Shown here piece after piece: positions 1-6,711 of a stretch of DNA of 6,890 nt; within the stretch, counting starts at the first letter, position 1, and each line of letters opens with the position of its first letter. Made by a program: the position numbers and the translations under genes. The notes below the pieces were generated by a model. The model did no database searches. It saw only the letters and a list, made by a program, of their open reading frames with translations, and was not told where the DNA came from. This DNA is from an uncultured Pseudomonadota bacterium (GTDB lineage Bacteria; Pseudomonadota; Gammaproteobacteria; Methylococcales; Methylomonadaceae): NCBI GenBank assembly GCA_903953455.1, contig CAJBJW010000241.1:1-6890 (forward strand). Reading direction: 5' to 3'.

Positions 1-128
1 CAAATGAGTCGTTAATATGAATTCAAAATCCATTCTAATCCGTATTTTGGTTGTTTCATTGTTTATTATTTCAGACTATTAAAAAATTTTATACTTTTGT
101 TACATGGACATATTTAAGGTGAAGAGAA
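1..128 (+). promoter_or_regulatory. Leader and probable promoter of the response regulator
   Basis: This is a very AT-rich non-coding stretch with no convincing gene end. TATACT at 90-95 is a good match to a sigma-70 -10 box, but no good -35 hexamer lies 16-18 bases upstream, as is common for activator-dependent promoters. AAGGTGA at 116-122 is a good ribosome binding site, six bases before the ATG at 129, and fixes that start. The promoter is a by-eye assignment; the ribosome binding site is firmer. Confidence 0.4.
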
Positions 129-809
129 ATGAAATTATTGCTTGTTGAAGATGACCAGCACCTTGGGGATTTAATCAAACAAGATTTAGTCGAATCTGGC
201 TTTACTGTTGATTTAGCGACGGATGGAAAGTCAGGCGAGTTTATGGGATTTACTGAAGACTACGACATCATTGTGCTTGACTTAGGTTTATCCAAATTAT
301 TGGGACTCGATATTTTAAAAATGTGGCGCTTAAATGGATTGAATACGCCTGTTTTAATTCTTACTAATCAAGATAACTGGTATCACCGTGTAGATAGTTT
401 TAAGGCTGGAGCAGATGATTACTTAGGTAAGCCTTTCCGCACTGAAGCATTGCTTTCACGCCTTAATGGAATGAATAAAAGCGATAAAGGAGATTCGCAA
501 ATAGCCCAATATTCAACGGCAGGTGTTGAATCATTTGGCTTGTATTTGAATGAAGATAATAAAACAGTTACGAATGATCATGTTGTTCACGATTTAACGC
601 CTATTGAATATATGTTACTCAAGCTATTTTTGTCAAATCCCAATGTGCTTTTGACCAAATCGAGATTGATTGAAAGTCTATATGAAATGGATACTGACCC
701 AGATAGTAACGTTCTTGAAGTTTATATTTCTCGACTACGTCAAAAGATTGGTAAACATCGTATTGTTACGAGACGCAGTCAAGGTTATATATTTAAAGAT
801 TCCATCTAG
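129..809 (+). CDS. OmpR/QseB-family two-component response regulator
   Basis: This is a 226-residue cytoplasmic transcription factor of normal family length. The receiver domain (about 1-115) has the acidic pocket E7-D8-D9, phospho-acceptor D51 in the strand IIVLD, switch residues T79 and Y98, and the invariant lysine K101 in GKPF. A winged-helix DNA-binding domain of the Trans_reg_C type fills about 130-226, with LTPIEY, the recognition segment NVLEVYISRLRQKIG and a C-terminal hairpin ending QGYIF. Small departures from consensus are S55 where a proline is usual after D51, N80 after the switch threonine, and RSQGY where RGxGY is usual. In this family the kinase gene normally follows directly. 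Here a SulP remnant follows instead, so the partner kinase is upstream of the window, elsewhere or lost. Its regulon cannot be read from the sequence. Control of the carbon genes downstream is possible only by proximity. Confidence 0.93.
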   Translation: MKLLLVEDDQHLGDLIKQDLVESGFTVDLATDGKSGEFMGFTEDYDIIVLDLGLSKLLGLDILKMWRLNGLNTPVLILTNQDNWYHRVDSFKAGADDYLGKPFRTEALLSRLNGMNKSDKGDSQIAQYSTAGVESFGLYLNEDNKTVTNDHVVHDLTPIEYMLLKLFLSNPNVLLTKSRLIESLYEMDTDPDSNVLEVYISRLRQKIGKHRIVTRRSQGYIFKDSI

Positions 810-873
810 ATTTTTAGATCATTAACTAAACATTAAAAAAAACAGAATTTCAAATGATTCATAAGCAAATTGA

Positions 874-1113
874 ATACAGGGGCTATTAGTGGCCGTCATT
901 TTAGCGGGTATCATGCAGCTAATTTTGGGGTATTTACGCGCGGGAATTATGGGTGCTTTTTTCCCCTTGGCGTTGATTGAGGGGATGCTCGCGGCGATTG
1001 GGCTGATTTTAATTATTAAGCAAACACCACATGCAACTGTCTACCACACTAGTTTTGTAGGTGATGAAAGCTATATGCAAGAAAGTGCGGAGTCGAGTAT
1101 TCGAGTTAATTGA
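874..1113 (+). pseudogene. Remnant of a SulP anion transporter (early membrane helices)
   Basis: An open frame of about 79 codons between stops reads through a piece of a SulP transporter. Its landmarks are ILAGIMQLILGYLRAG, FFPLALIEGML, IIKQTPHA and GDESYMQ. It aligns without gaps to residues 85-148 of the SulP-carbonic anhydrase fusion later in the window; I counted 26 identities in 64 positions by eye. The family match begins in mid-domain. The first helices and everything after this segment are missing, so it cannot be a working transporter. A GTG at 889 preceded by AGGGG could be taken for a start, but it falls inside what should be a membrane helix. About 40 percent identity to the intact copy shows that this is debris of a distinct SulP gene and not a recent partial duplication. 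It may belong to the same dead gene as the remnant at 3545-3879. Confidence 0.75.
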
Positions 1114-1160
1114 GTCGATTTCACATAATACTAAAGTGATAGCGATTAACTACTTTATTA

Positions 1161-1166
1161 AAGGAG
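1161..1166 (+). promoter_or_regulatory. Strong ribosome binding site of SulP-Usp
   Basis: AAGGAG sits six bases upstream of the ATG at 1173. It is the strongest Shine-Dalgarno match in the window and settles the start of the SulP-Usp gene. The short stretch before it (1114-1160) shows no convincing sigma-70 promoter. An imperfect inverted repeat (1126-1137 with 1152-1160, arms containing AAAGT and ACTTT) lies just ahead of the site and could form a weak hairpin. Confidence 0.7.
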
Positions 1167-1172
1167 AAACCA

Positions 1173-3479
1173 ATGATTTTGCAAAGATTAAAGCTATTTT
1201 TTACGTTTTTCGATAGCAGGTGGGAAGATTTAGACCGTGCTAATTGGGGACGAATTGTGTACCGCGATTTTAGTGCGGGCTTAATTGTTGCCCTAACAGC
1301 CATTCCGATGGCAATGGGCTTTGCAATGGCAATGGGTTTGCGCCCAGAACAAGGCATTATTGCAGGGGCGTTAGCTTGTGCGGTTGGGCGAACTTTTGGT
1401 GGCTCTAAATATCAAGTTTATGGACCGACAGCGGCATTTATTCCTCTCATTGCAGGTTTGATTACAAAATACGGCGAAGCTAGCGGCGGTACGTTGCAAG
1501 AGGCACACGGATTTTTAGTCTTAGTTTCTGTGATTGCGGGTGTTATTTTGATGCTAATGGGCGTATTTGGATTGGGAAAATATGCCAAATTAGTACCTAA
1601 TTCTATCGTTGTCGGTTTTACTGCTGGCATTGCTGTTGTTATTGCTATGACGAATTTCAAAGAAATTTTAGGCGTTACAAAACTCGGTGATTTGCTAGTT
1701 AAACAAGGTGAAGGCGATTTTTTTAGCACGCTCGCGCAAACATCCATTGATTTTAGTCAAATCAACATTTGGGCGGTAGCCATTGGTTTAGGTACGTTTG
1801 CATTAACCAAAATTTTGTTGAGAATTTCTATTTTTATTCCCGCGCCACTGCTTGCCATTTCGTTATCAACGCTTTTGAGCGCGACGGTTTTAAAAGACAA
1901 AGGTATTAAACTCGTTGGCGATATTTACGGCTCAATTCCTAACAATTTTTTCCAATTCACCCCACCCGTGATGCCAGACCTCACAACGAGCGTGATGATT
2001 GATATTGTGTTTTTTGTACTGGCGATTGTGTTTGTTTCAGGCGTTGAAAGTTTGCTTTGTTCATCGATGGCTGACCGTTTAGCAGACAATCGCAAAACAC
2101 CGTTTAATCCAGATAAAGAATTTTGGGGACAAGGTTTAGTGCAAATCATTGTGCCGCTGGTCAATGGTTTTCCTTGCACAGGCGCACTGGCAAGAACCGC
2201 AACAAGTATTAAAGCGGGAGCCGTTACGCCGCTTGCAGGCTATTTCAAAGCCATTTTAAAACTCGCGTTGGCTTATTACATTGCAGAGTATTTGGAAATG
2301 GTACCGATGGCGTGCATTGGTGGGATTTTGCTTTGGGTTGCCAGTAATATGTTCAAACCCGCTGAAATTAAACAAGTGTTAGAACACAATAAATTCCATG
2401 CCAGTTTAATGATCTATACCGCTGTGTTGGTTCCTTTAACAGATTTTTTAACAGGCGTTTTATCTGCGTTAATTTTGTATGCAATTTTATTTAAATTCTT
2501 AGATAAAACACCTGCTCATGCGCCTCACCAAGATACAGCGAATGCAACGGTAAAAGAGCGTGTTAATGCGGCAGGCAAATTTGGCTGCGTAAATGTGTTG
2601 CTTGCTATGAATGAAGAAGACGCTGAAATTTTGCGTTATGCGGCAAATTTGGCAAAACATGGCATCAGCTCAGAATTCCATTTCATTCACACTTTGCCGC
2701 CTAAAAAACCGCCTTATTCCAACAAAGAACTCGCAGAGATTAAGGCGCGTATTCAACAGGAAGTGGATGATTATTTTGATACGTCACGAAATAATTTAAC
2801 GTTCCAATCGCAAGTCTTTAACAGCGTGTCGCATATTGATAATTTGATTGAATACATTGTGATGTCAAATACCGATTTAGTCTTACTCGGACATCGCAAA
2901 CAACAAATCAAACGTCGCTCGCTCGCTTCGCATTTGGCAATGGTAACAAAGGCTTCGGTGTGGGTGGTGCCTGAAAATGCCAAACCTGAAATCACACGCA
3001 TTGTCGCACCGATTGATTTTTCACCCGCGTCTGCTGACAGTTTGTCACACGCCACTGCGCTGGCAAAAATGTATGGTTTAAAAGAAGTCGTTGCGTTGCA
3101 CATTTATTTTGATGAAGTTGCCGTGCGTTACGATGAACATATTGAACAAGTAGAATGGCAAGAAGCGAAAACCTTTGAAAATTTCCTTGCCACGGTTGAA
3201 ACGCATGGCGTAAGTGTGAAACCTGTGTTTATGGAAGGGGGTAATGCCGCACACGCGATTTTGTACGAAAAATTGCAACTCAACGCAGATTTACTCGTTA
3301 TCAGTACGCATGGTCGTTCACGTTCAAGCACTATTTTACTGGGCGATACTGCGGAGCAAATTATTCGTGATACGTCAATTCCTACGCTTGCAATCAAACA
3401 TGATGGTAATTATGGTTTGCTTGATGCTCTGGCAAAAAGCCGTTTCTGGGCGCATTCGGAGTTGGAGAGAGCTAATTAG
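1173..3479 (+). CDS. SulP (SLC26-type) anion transporter with tandem C-terminal Usp domains
   Basis: This is a 768-residue inner-membrane protein. The SulP transport domain spans about 30-442. It opens with the family signature YRDFSAGLIVALTAIPMAMG, then the YGPTAAF loop, and a central VSGVESLLCSSMADRLADN segment followed by NGFPCTGALARTATSIKAGA. It closes with LVPLTDFLTGVLSAL. A linker (about 443-470) leads to two Usp-like domains, about 471-605 and 608-743. There is no STAS domain, the usual SulP tail. The Usp nucleotide motif G-x2-G-x9-G-[ST] is degenerate. The second domain has S711-T-H-G714, nine residues, then G724-D725, and keeps the strand aspartate D615. The first reads GHRK...SH, so ATP binding there is doubtful. 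SulP proteins carry sulfate, bicarbonate or other anions. Bicarbonate is favoured here only because carbonic anhydrase genes are adjacent. The gene is intact and lies between two SulP remnants. A repeated ATGGCAATGGG (1308-1318, 1326-1336) encodes the MAMG-FA-MAMG of the first helix. Confidence 0.9.
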   Translation: MILQRLKLFFTFFDSRWEDLDRANWGRIVYRDFSAGLIVALTAIPMAMGFAMAMGLRPEQGIIAGALACAVGRTFGGSKYQVYGPTAAFIPLIAGLITKYGEASGGTLQEAHGFLVLVSVIAGVILMLMGVFGLGKYAKLVPNSIVVGFTAGIAVVIAMTNFKEILGVTKLGDLLVKQGEGDFFSTLAQTSIDFSQINIWAVAIGLGTFALTKILLRISIFIPAPLLAISLSTLLSATVLKDKGIKLVGDIYGSIPNNFFQFTPPVMPDLTTSVMIDIVFFVLAIVFVSGVESLLCSSMADRLADNRKTPFNPDKEFWGQGLVQIIVPLVNGFPCTGALARTATSIKAGAVTPLAGYFKAILKLALAYYIAEYLEMVPMACIGGILLWVASNMFKPAEIKQVLEHNKFHASLMIYTAVLVPLTDFLTGVLSALILYAILFKFLDKTPAHAPHQDTANATVKERVNAAGKFGCVNVLLAMNEEDAEILRYAANLAKHGISSEFHFIHTLPPKKPPYSNKELAEIKARIQQEVDDYFDTSRNNLTFQSQVFNSVSHIDNLIEYIVMSNTDLVLLGHRKQQIKRRSLASHLAMVTKASVWVVPENAKPEITRIVAPIDFSPASADSLSHATALAKMYGLKEVVALHIYFDEVAVRYDEHIEQVEWQEAKTFENFLATVETHGVSVKPVFMEGGNAAHAILYEKLQLNADLLVISTHGRSRSSTILLGDTAEQIIRDTSIPTLAIKHDGNYGLLDALAKSRFWAHSELERAN

Positions 3480-3544
3480 TTTTTTAGTGAATGCTCATAT
3501 GTGCTGCTTCAACCAACATAGAAACTGCTGTTGTAAGGACGAAT

Positions 3545-3879
3545 ATGGTAATTGGCATGACAATTGGTTTGTTCTTTGTCATAAAAGCCAATTATCATGT
3601 TCCAATTACGCTTTCTAAAGAAGGTTCACATTACCAACTTTGCTTTAATTAAGGATGTGTCATTTTTTGAATAAGGCGGTACTGCGTGAATGTATTTTGA
3701 GTATCGAAGAAAATAGTCATGTCACCATTGATACGACGAAAGCAGAATTTATTGATCATGATATTTTGGAAACCATTAAAGATTTTTTAGCAACCACTTT
3801 AGACGACAATATACGCGTTGAATTCATTGAAATAAACGGCTACCAACGTTTTTCAGGTATTGATGAAAAAAATATTTAA
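3545..3879 (+). pseudogene. Frameshifted remnant of a SulP transporter (last helix plus STAS domain)
   Basis: The frame from 3545 reads MVIGMTIGLFFVIKANYH, then ITLSKEGSHYQLCFN before a stop at 3650-3652. This matches the end of a SulP membrane domain and the start of its STAS domain. The match resumes in another frame at about 3663 with FLNKAVLREC, HVTIDTTKAEFIDHDI and LETIKDF, up to the stop at 3877-3879. Removing one T near 3649 and one from the T run at 3663-3668 restores FN-KDVSFLNKA, the expected continuous SulP sequence, so two single-base insertions explain the break. It corresponds to residues about 403-505 of the SulP-CA fusion; over the 41 residues from FLNKA to the conserved DF I counted 17 identities. 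No SulP match is seen upstream of about 3545. An ATG at 3655 begins an open frame but has no properly spaced ribosome binding site. The piece probably represents the natural C-terminus of a SulP protein lacking a carbonic anhydrase domain. Confidence 0.8.
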
Positions 3880-3918
3880 TTTTTTGTGTGTCTAATAATA
3901 ATTTTAGTGGTTTTATCG

Positions 3919-6081
3919 ATGATTGAATTTAAAAATTTACAGTATGATTTCTCAGCGGGTCTAGCTATCTTCTTTATCGCTATTCCTATGTCTCTAGGCA
4001 TTGCTCTTGCCTGCGGAGCGCCATTATATTCAGGATTAATTGCCAGTATTGTGGGTGGTATATTAGTAGCACCATTGAGTGGCTCTTCACTTGGCATTAG
4101 TGGTGCTGCAGCTGGACTTGTAATCATTATGCTCAGTAGTATTGAATCACTTGGGTTTAGTGCATTTTTGCTAACGGTATTTATCGCGGGGATGTGTCAA
4201 ATTCTGATGGGGCTCACCAAAATGGGAACCATAGCGCATTATTTTCCAAGTGCCGTCATTAAAGGTATGCTGACAGGTGTTGGAGCTATCATTTTCATCA
4301 AGCAAATTCCTCATGCAGTCGGTTATGATTTTGATTATGAGGGAGATTTGTCTTTTTTTCAGTCGGATAACTTTTCTTCATTTTCTGAATTAACGCATAT
4401 GTTTGATGCGTTTTCACCTACGGCAACGATTATTGCCGTTTTATCTTTAGTCATTTTGATCATTTGGGAGCATCCAGCACTTAAAATAACGAATTTTGTT
4501 CAATTACTTCATGTTGTTATCTTGGGGGTTCTTGTAAATGAGTACTTACGCTTGTATTACCCTGATTTAGCTCTCAAAGAATCACATCTTGTCTCCTTGC
4601 CGGTTGCAAAAACGATGGGTGATTTATTTGAACAAATGCACAGCCCAGATTTTTCACAACTAAACAATCCAGTTATTTATATAAGCGCAATTACACTGGC
4701 GTTTGTGGCGAGCTTAGAAACATTAATTGCGGTTGAAGCGGTCGATCGATTAGATATGTATAAACGAGTGACGCCAACGAATCGAGAATTGATAGTGCAG
4801 GGCATAGGGAATATGACGTCAAGTTTACTGGGTGGTTTGCCCCTTACTCAAGTCATTGTTCGCAGTTCCATTAGCATTCAATCGGGTGCAAAGACAAAAG
4901 CAGCTGGATTTATATCAGGGATAGTGCTGTTAATGACGGTATTTTTAATTCCCGACTGGTTTAATAAAATTCCACTCGCCAGTCTTGCAAGTATTTTGCT
5001 TGTCACCAGTTATAAACTCATGCGTCCAAGCATCATCGCGAAAATGTATGAAGCTGGAATTTATCATTTTCTTCCGTTTTGCGCGACGGTTTTAGGACTT
5101 ATTTTTACTGATTTCTTGACCGGTATCTTAATTGGTTTCGCTTGCGCTTTAGTGTCAGTTATTGCTGAAAATTATAAAAGTGCCATGTATTTTCGCGAAA
5201 CGCATATTGGTAATAAAATCATTTTTCGTTTATCTGAAAACGTGTCTTTTCTCAATAAAGCCAATCTCAAGCAAACGTTCGATCATTTGCCTAGACATTC
5301 AGAAGTGGTGATTGATGCAACGCGATCAACGTATTTAGATTACGACGTGTTTGAAGTGATTTGTGATTTTAAAAAAGAAGCACCTTTAAAGGATATTCAT
5401 GTGACATTGCAAAATGTGCGCGGTTTTGGTGTTTTAGAGCCTGTGCAAAACGTCAAAGCGCAAACGTATGAGAGTCAACAAGCGCTGACACCTGCTCAAG
5501 TATTGGAGATACTCAAGGAAGGAAATGCACATTTTATGAATAATCTCAAAGTGAATCGTAATTTGTTTGAACAGATCAATGATACGCAAGACAATCAATT
5601 TCCCTTGGCAATTATTTTGAGCTGTATGGATTCGCGTACGTCAGTAGAGTTAATATTTGATCAAGGACTGGGTGATGTTTTTAGTACGCGTGTTGCAGGC
5701 AATATTGTTAACGAGGATATTTTAGGCAGCATGGAATACGCATGCTCTGTGGCGGGTTCAAAACTGATCGTTATTTTGGGGCACACCCACTGTGGCGCTA
5801 TCAAGGGGGCGTGTGCTGAGGTAAAACTCGATCATTTAACCGGTTTACTTGAAAAAATTCAACCATCGGTTGACAGTGTTTGCTCTCAGCATAACATCAT
5901 GGCAATCGGGAATGACGATGCGTTAATTCAAGCGGTATCTAAACAAAATGTGATGTTTATGGTTAAACAAGTTAAACAACGCAGTCCTTTACTTAATAAT
6001 TTATATCAACTCGGTAAAATTGATATTGTTGGAGCAATGTATGATATTGAAACGGGTAGGGTTTCATTTTATGACAATTAG
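3919..6081 (+). CDS. SulP anion transporter fused to beta-carbonic anhydrase
   Basis: This 720-residue inner-membrane protein has three parts. The SulP membrane domain (about 1-420) has the opening YDFSAGLAIFFIAIPMSLGIA, SGISGAAAG-like loop residues, FPSAVIKGML and FIKQIPHAVGYD, then VASLETLIAVEAVDRLD and GGLPLTQVIVRSS. A STAS-like segment (about 425-505) contains FLNKANL and VVIDATRSTYLDYDVFE. A complete beta-class carbonic anhydrase (about 520-720) follows. The zinc ligands are all present: C569 in SCMDSR, H622 and C625 in GHTHCGA, with the D571-R573 dyad. RVAGNIVN, SMEYAC and the closing VGAMYDIETG also match. Fusions of this type are known and are thought to couple bicarbonate uptake to CO2 interconversion in the cytoplasm; sulfate or another anion cannot be excluded. 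ATG 3919 is preferred over the upstream GTG at 3886 because the SulP domain normally begins close to this methionine. Its Shine-Dalgarno (AGTGG) is weak. The gene follows the SulP remnant at 40 bases and may be cotranscribed with SulP-Usp. Confidence 0.93.
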   Translation: MIEFKNLQYDFSAGLAIFFIAIPMSLGIALACGAPLYSGLIASIVGGILVAPLSGSSLGISGAAAGLVIIMLSSIESLGFSAFLLTVFIAGMCQILMGLTKMGTIAHYFPSAVIKGMLTGVGAIIFIKQIPHAVGYDFDYEGDLSFFQSDNFSSFSELTHMFDAFSPTATIIAVLSLVILIIWEHPALKITNFVQLLHVVILGVLVNEYLRLYYPDLALKESHLVSLPVAKTMGDLFEQMHSPDFSQLNNPVIYISAITLAFVASLETLIAVEAVDRLDMYKRVTPTNRELIVQGIGNMTSSLLGGLPLTQVIVRSSISIQSGAKTKAAGFISGIVLLMTVFLIPDWFNKIPLASLASILLVTSYKLMRPSIIAKMYEAGIYHFLPFCATVLGLIFTDFLTGILIGFACALVSVIAENYKSAMYFRETHIGNKIIFRLSENVSFLNKANLKQTFDHLPRHSEVVIDATRSTYLDYDVFEVICDFKKEAPLKDIHVTLQNVRGFGVLEPVQNVKAQTYESQQALTPAQVLEILKEGNAHFMNNLKVNRNLFEQINDTQDNQFPLAIILSCMDSRTSVELIFDQGLGDVFSTRVAGNIVNEDILGSMEYACSVAGSKLIVILGHTHCGAIKGACAEVKLDHLTGLLEKIQPSVDSVCSQHNIMAIGNDDALIQAVSKQNVMFMVKQVKQRSPLLNNLYQLGKIDIVGAMYDIETGRVSFYDN

Positions 6082-6115
6082 AGAATCGTGAAATGGACTA
6101 TTTCTAGCATCATAT

Positions 6116-6155
6116 AAAAAGCCGTTGCAATCTAAAGTAGGCTGAACGACTTTTT
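6116..6155. terminator. Probable bidirectional rho-independent terminator
   Basis: The arms AAAAAGCCGTT (6116-6126) and AACGACTTTTT (6145-6155) form an inverted repeat with one mismatch around an 18-base loop. It lies between the convergent ends of the SulP-CA gene and the iota-type carbonic anhydrase gene, with A and T runs outside the stem so that either transcript would end in a U tract. The single mismatch is C-A in the rightward RNA but G-U in the leftward RNA, so the hairpin should be slightly more stable for the minus-strand gene. Confidence 0.65.
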
Positions 6156-6174
6156 CTGCATAAATTAATGAATT

Positions 6175-6711
6175 TTAATGTTTCGCATGATGATGCGGAT
6201 GCGCTGCAATTGCAAGTTGCTCAGGCATTAATGATGAGTGATGATGCTCAATTAACCATTGGTCATCGTCATATTCGTAAACGAATGAATAACGAGCTTC
6301 AACTTGTTTAGTTTTGCCATTTTTTTCATGGACCGTGAATAGATACAGTCCAGTATCTGAGGCAATGTTACAACCTAACTTAATGGTTCGTCGAACAATC
6401 TTGCCTTGGGGTTTCTTTTGTAAGAAATGAACAAAGTATTCTTTAATCTCTTCATGAGTAGTACGTGGTATGTCCGATAAAGTCGGCAATAAAATCGCAT
6501 CACTCGCATATTCTTTACTCACTTCTTCTGGATCTAATGTGGCTAATGACGCATTCCATCTATCAAATAATGATTTAATTTCTTCTTCACTTGTTTTTAC
6601 ACACGCTACGTTGTTATGTGTTTCGGCGTGAATGGGTGCAAACTCTTGTGCATACACTGCTGGCAAATAGGTTGCTGTTGCCAAACTGACTATAGCTAAT
6701 AATTTTTTCAT
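6175..6711 (-). CDS. Secreted iota-class carbonic anhydrase-like protein (SnoaL/CaMKII-AD fold, often labelled SgcJ/EcaC)
   Basis: This 178-residue protein begins with a clear Sec signal peptide: K2-K3, a hydrophobic core at about 4-19, and a likely cut after VYA21. The mature part is one NTF2-like domain of the CaMKII-association/DUF4440 kind (about 39-165). Landmarks are SEEEIKSLFDRWNASL (41-56), DAILLPTLSDIPR (71-83), EIKEYFVHFLQKKPQGK (88-104), GCN (113-115), ARYSFVYEY (139-147) and HHHSSLMPE (156-164). This pattern, especially LLPT, YFVHFL and HHHSS-MPE, is that of bacterial iota-carbonic anhydrases, which hydrate CO2 and in some members work without metal. Databases often call such proteins SgcJ/EcaC oxidoreductases. 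C37 and C114 could form a periplasmic disulfide. The C-terminus is a histidine-rich tail (HPHHHAKH, 171-178). The gene converges on SulP-CA, sharing a terminator. Carbonic anhydrase activity is inferred from motif and context; a generic SnoaL-like binding protein is the alternative. Confidence 0.8.
   Translation of the reverse strand: MKKLLAIVSLATATYLPAVYAQEFAPIHAETHNNVACVKTSEEEIKSLFDRWNASLATLDPEEVSKEYASDAILLPTLSDIPRTTHEEIKEYFVHFLQKKPQGKIVRRTIKLGCNIASDTGLYLFTVHEKNGKTKQVEARYSFVYEYDDDQWLIEHHHSSLMPEQLAIAAHPHHHAKH

Noticed and set aside
801..818. A possible terminator after the response regulator (ATCTA / TAGAT around a T-rich loop)
   Set aside because: The stem is only five AT-rich pairs, overlaps the stop codon and lacks a following T run.
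889..1113. A small stand-alone membrane protein starting at GTG 889
   Set aside because: Its sequence is the interior of a SulP domain, with family similarity already running through the supposed start, so a truncated remnant is the better explanation.
1308..1336. Direct repeat ATGGCAATGGG within SulP-Usp
   Set aside because: It simply encodes the repeated Met-Ala-Met-Gly of the first membrane helix; there is no sign of a mobile or recombination element.
1121..3397. Several minus-strand open frames of 66-110 codons opposite SulP-Usp
   Set aside because: They are antisense shadows of a conserved gene, without ribosome binding sites or recognisable domains.
3244..3618. A 124-codon open frame overlapping the end of SulP-Usp
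   Set aside because: Most of it lies out of frame inside the well-supported Usp domain, and it resembles no protein family.
3655..3879. A stand-alone STAS-domain protein starting at ATG 3655
   Set aside because: The ATG has no properly spaced ribosome binding site. The matching upstream STAS residues lie in another frame, showing a frameshifted remnant and not a genuine start.
3886..3918. N-terminal extension of SulP-CA from GTG 3886
   Set aside because: It adds eleven hydrophobic residues ahead of the usual SulP beginning and has no Shine-Dalgarno sequence. ATG 3919 fits the family better.
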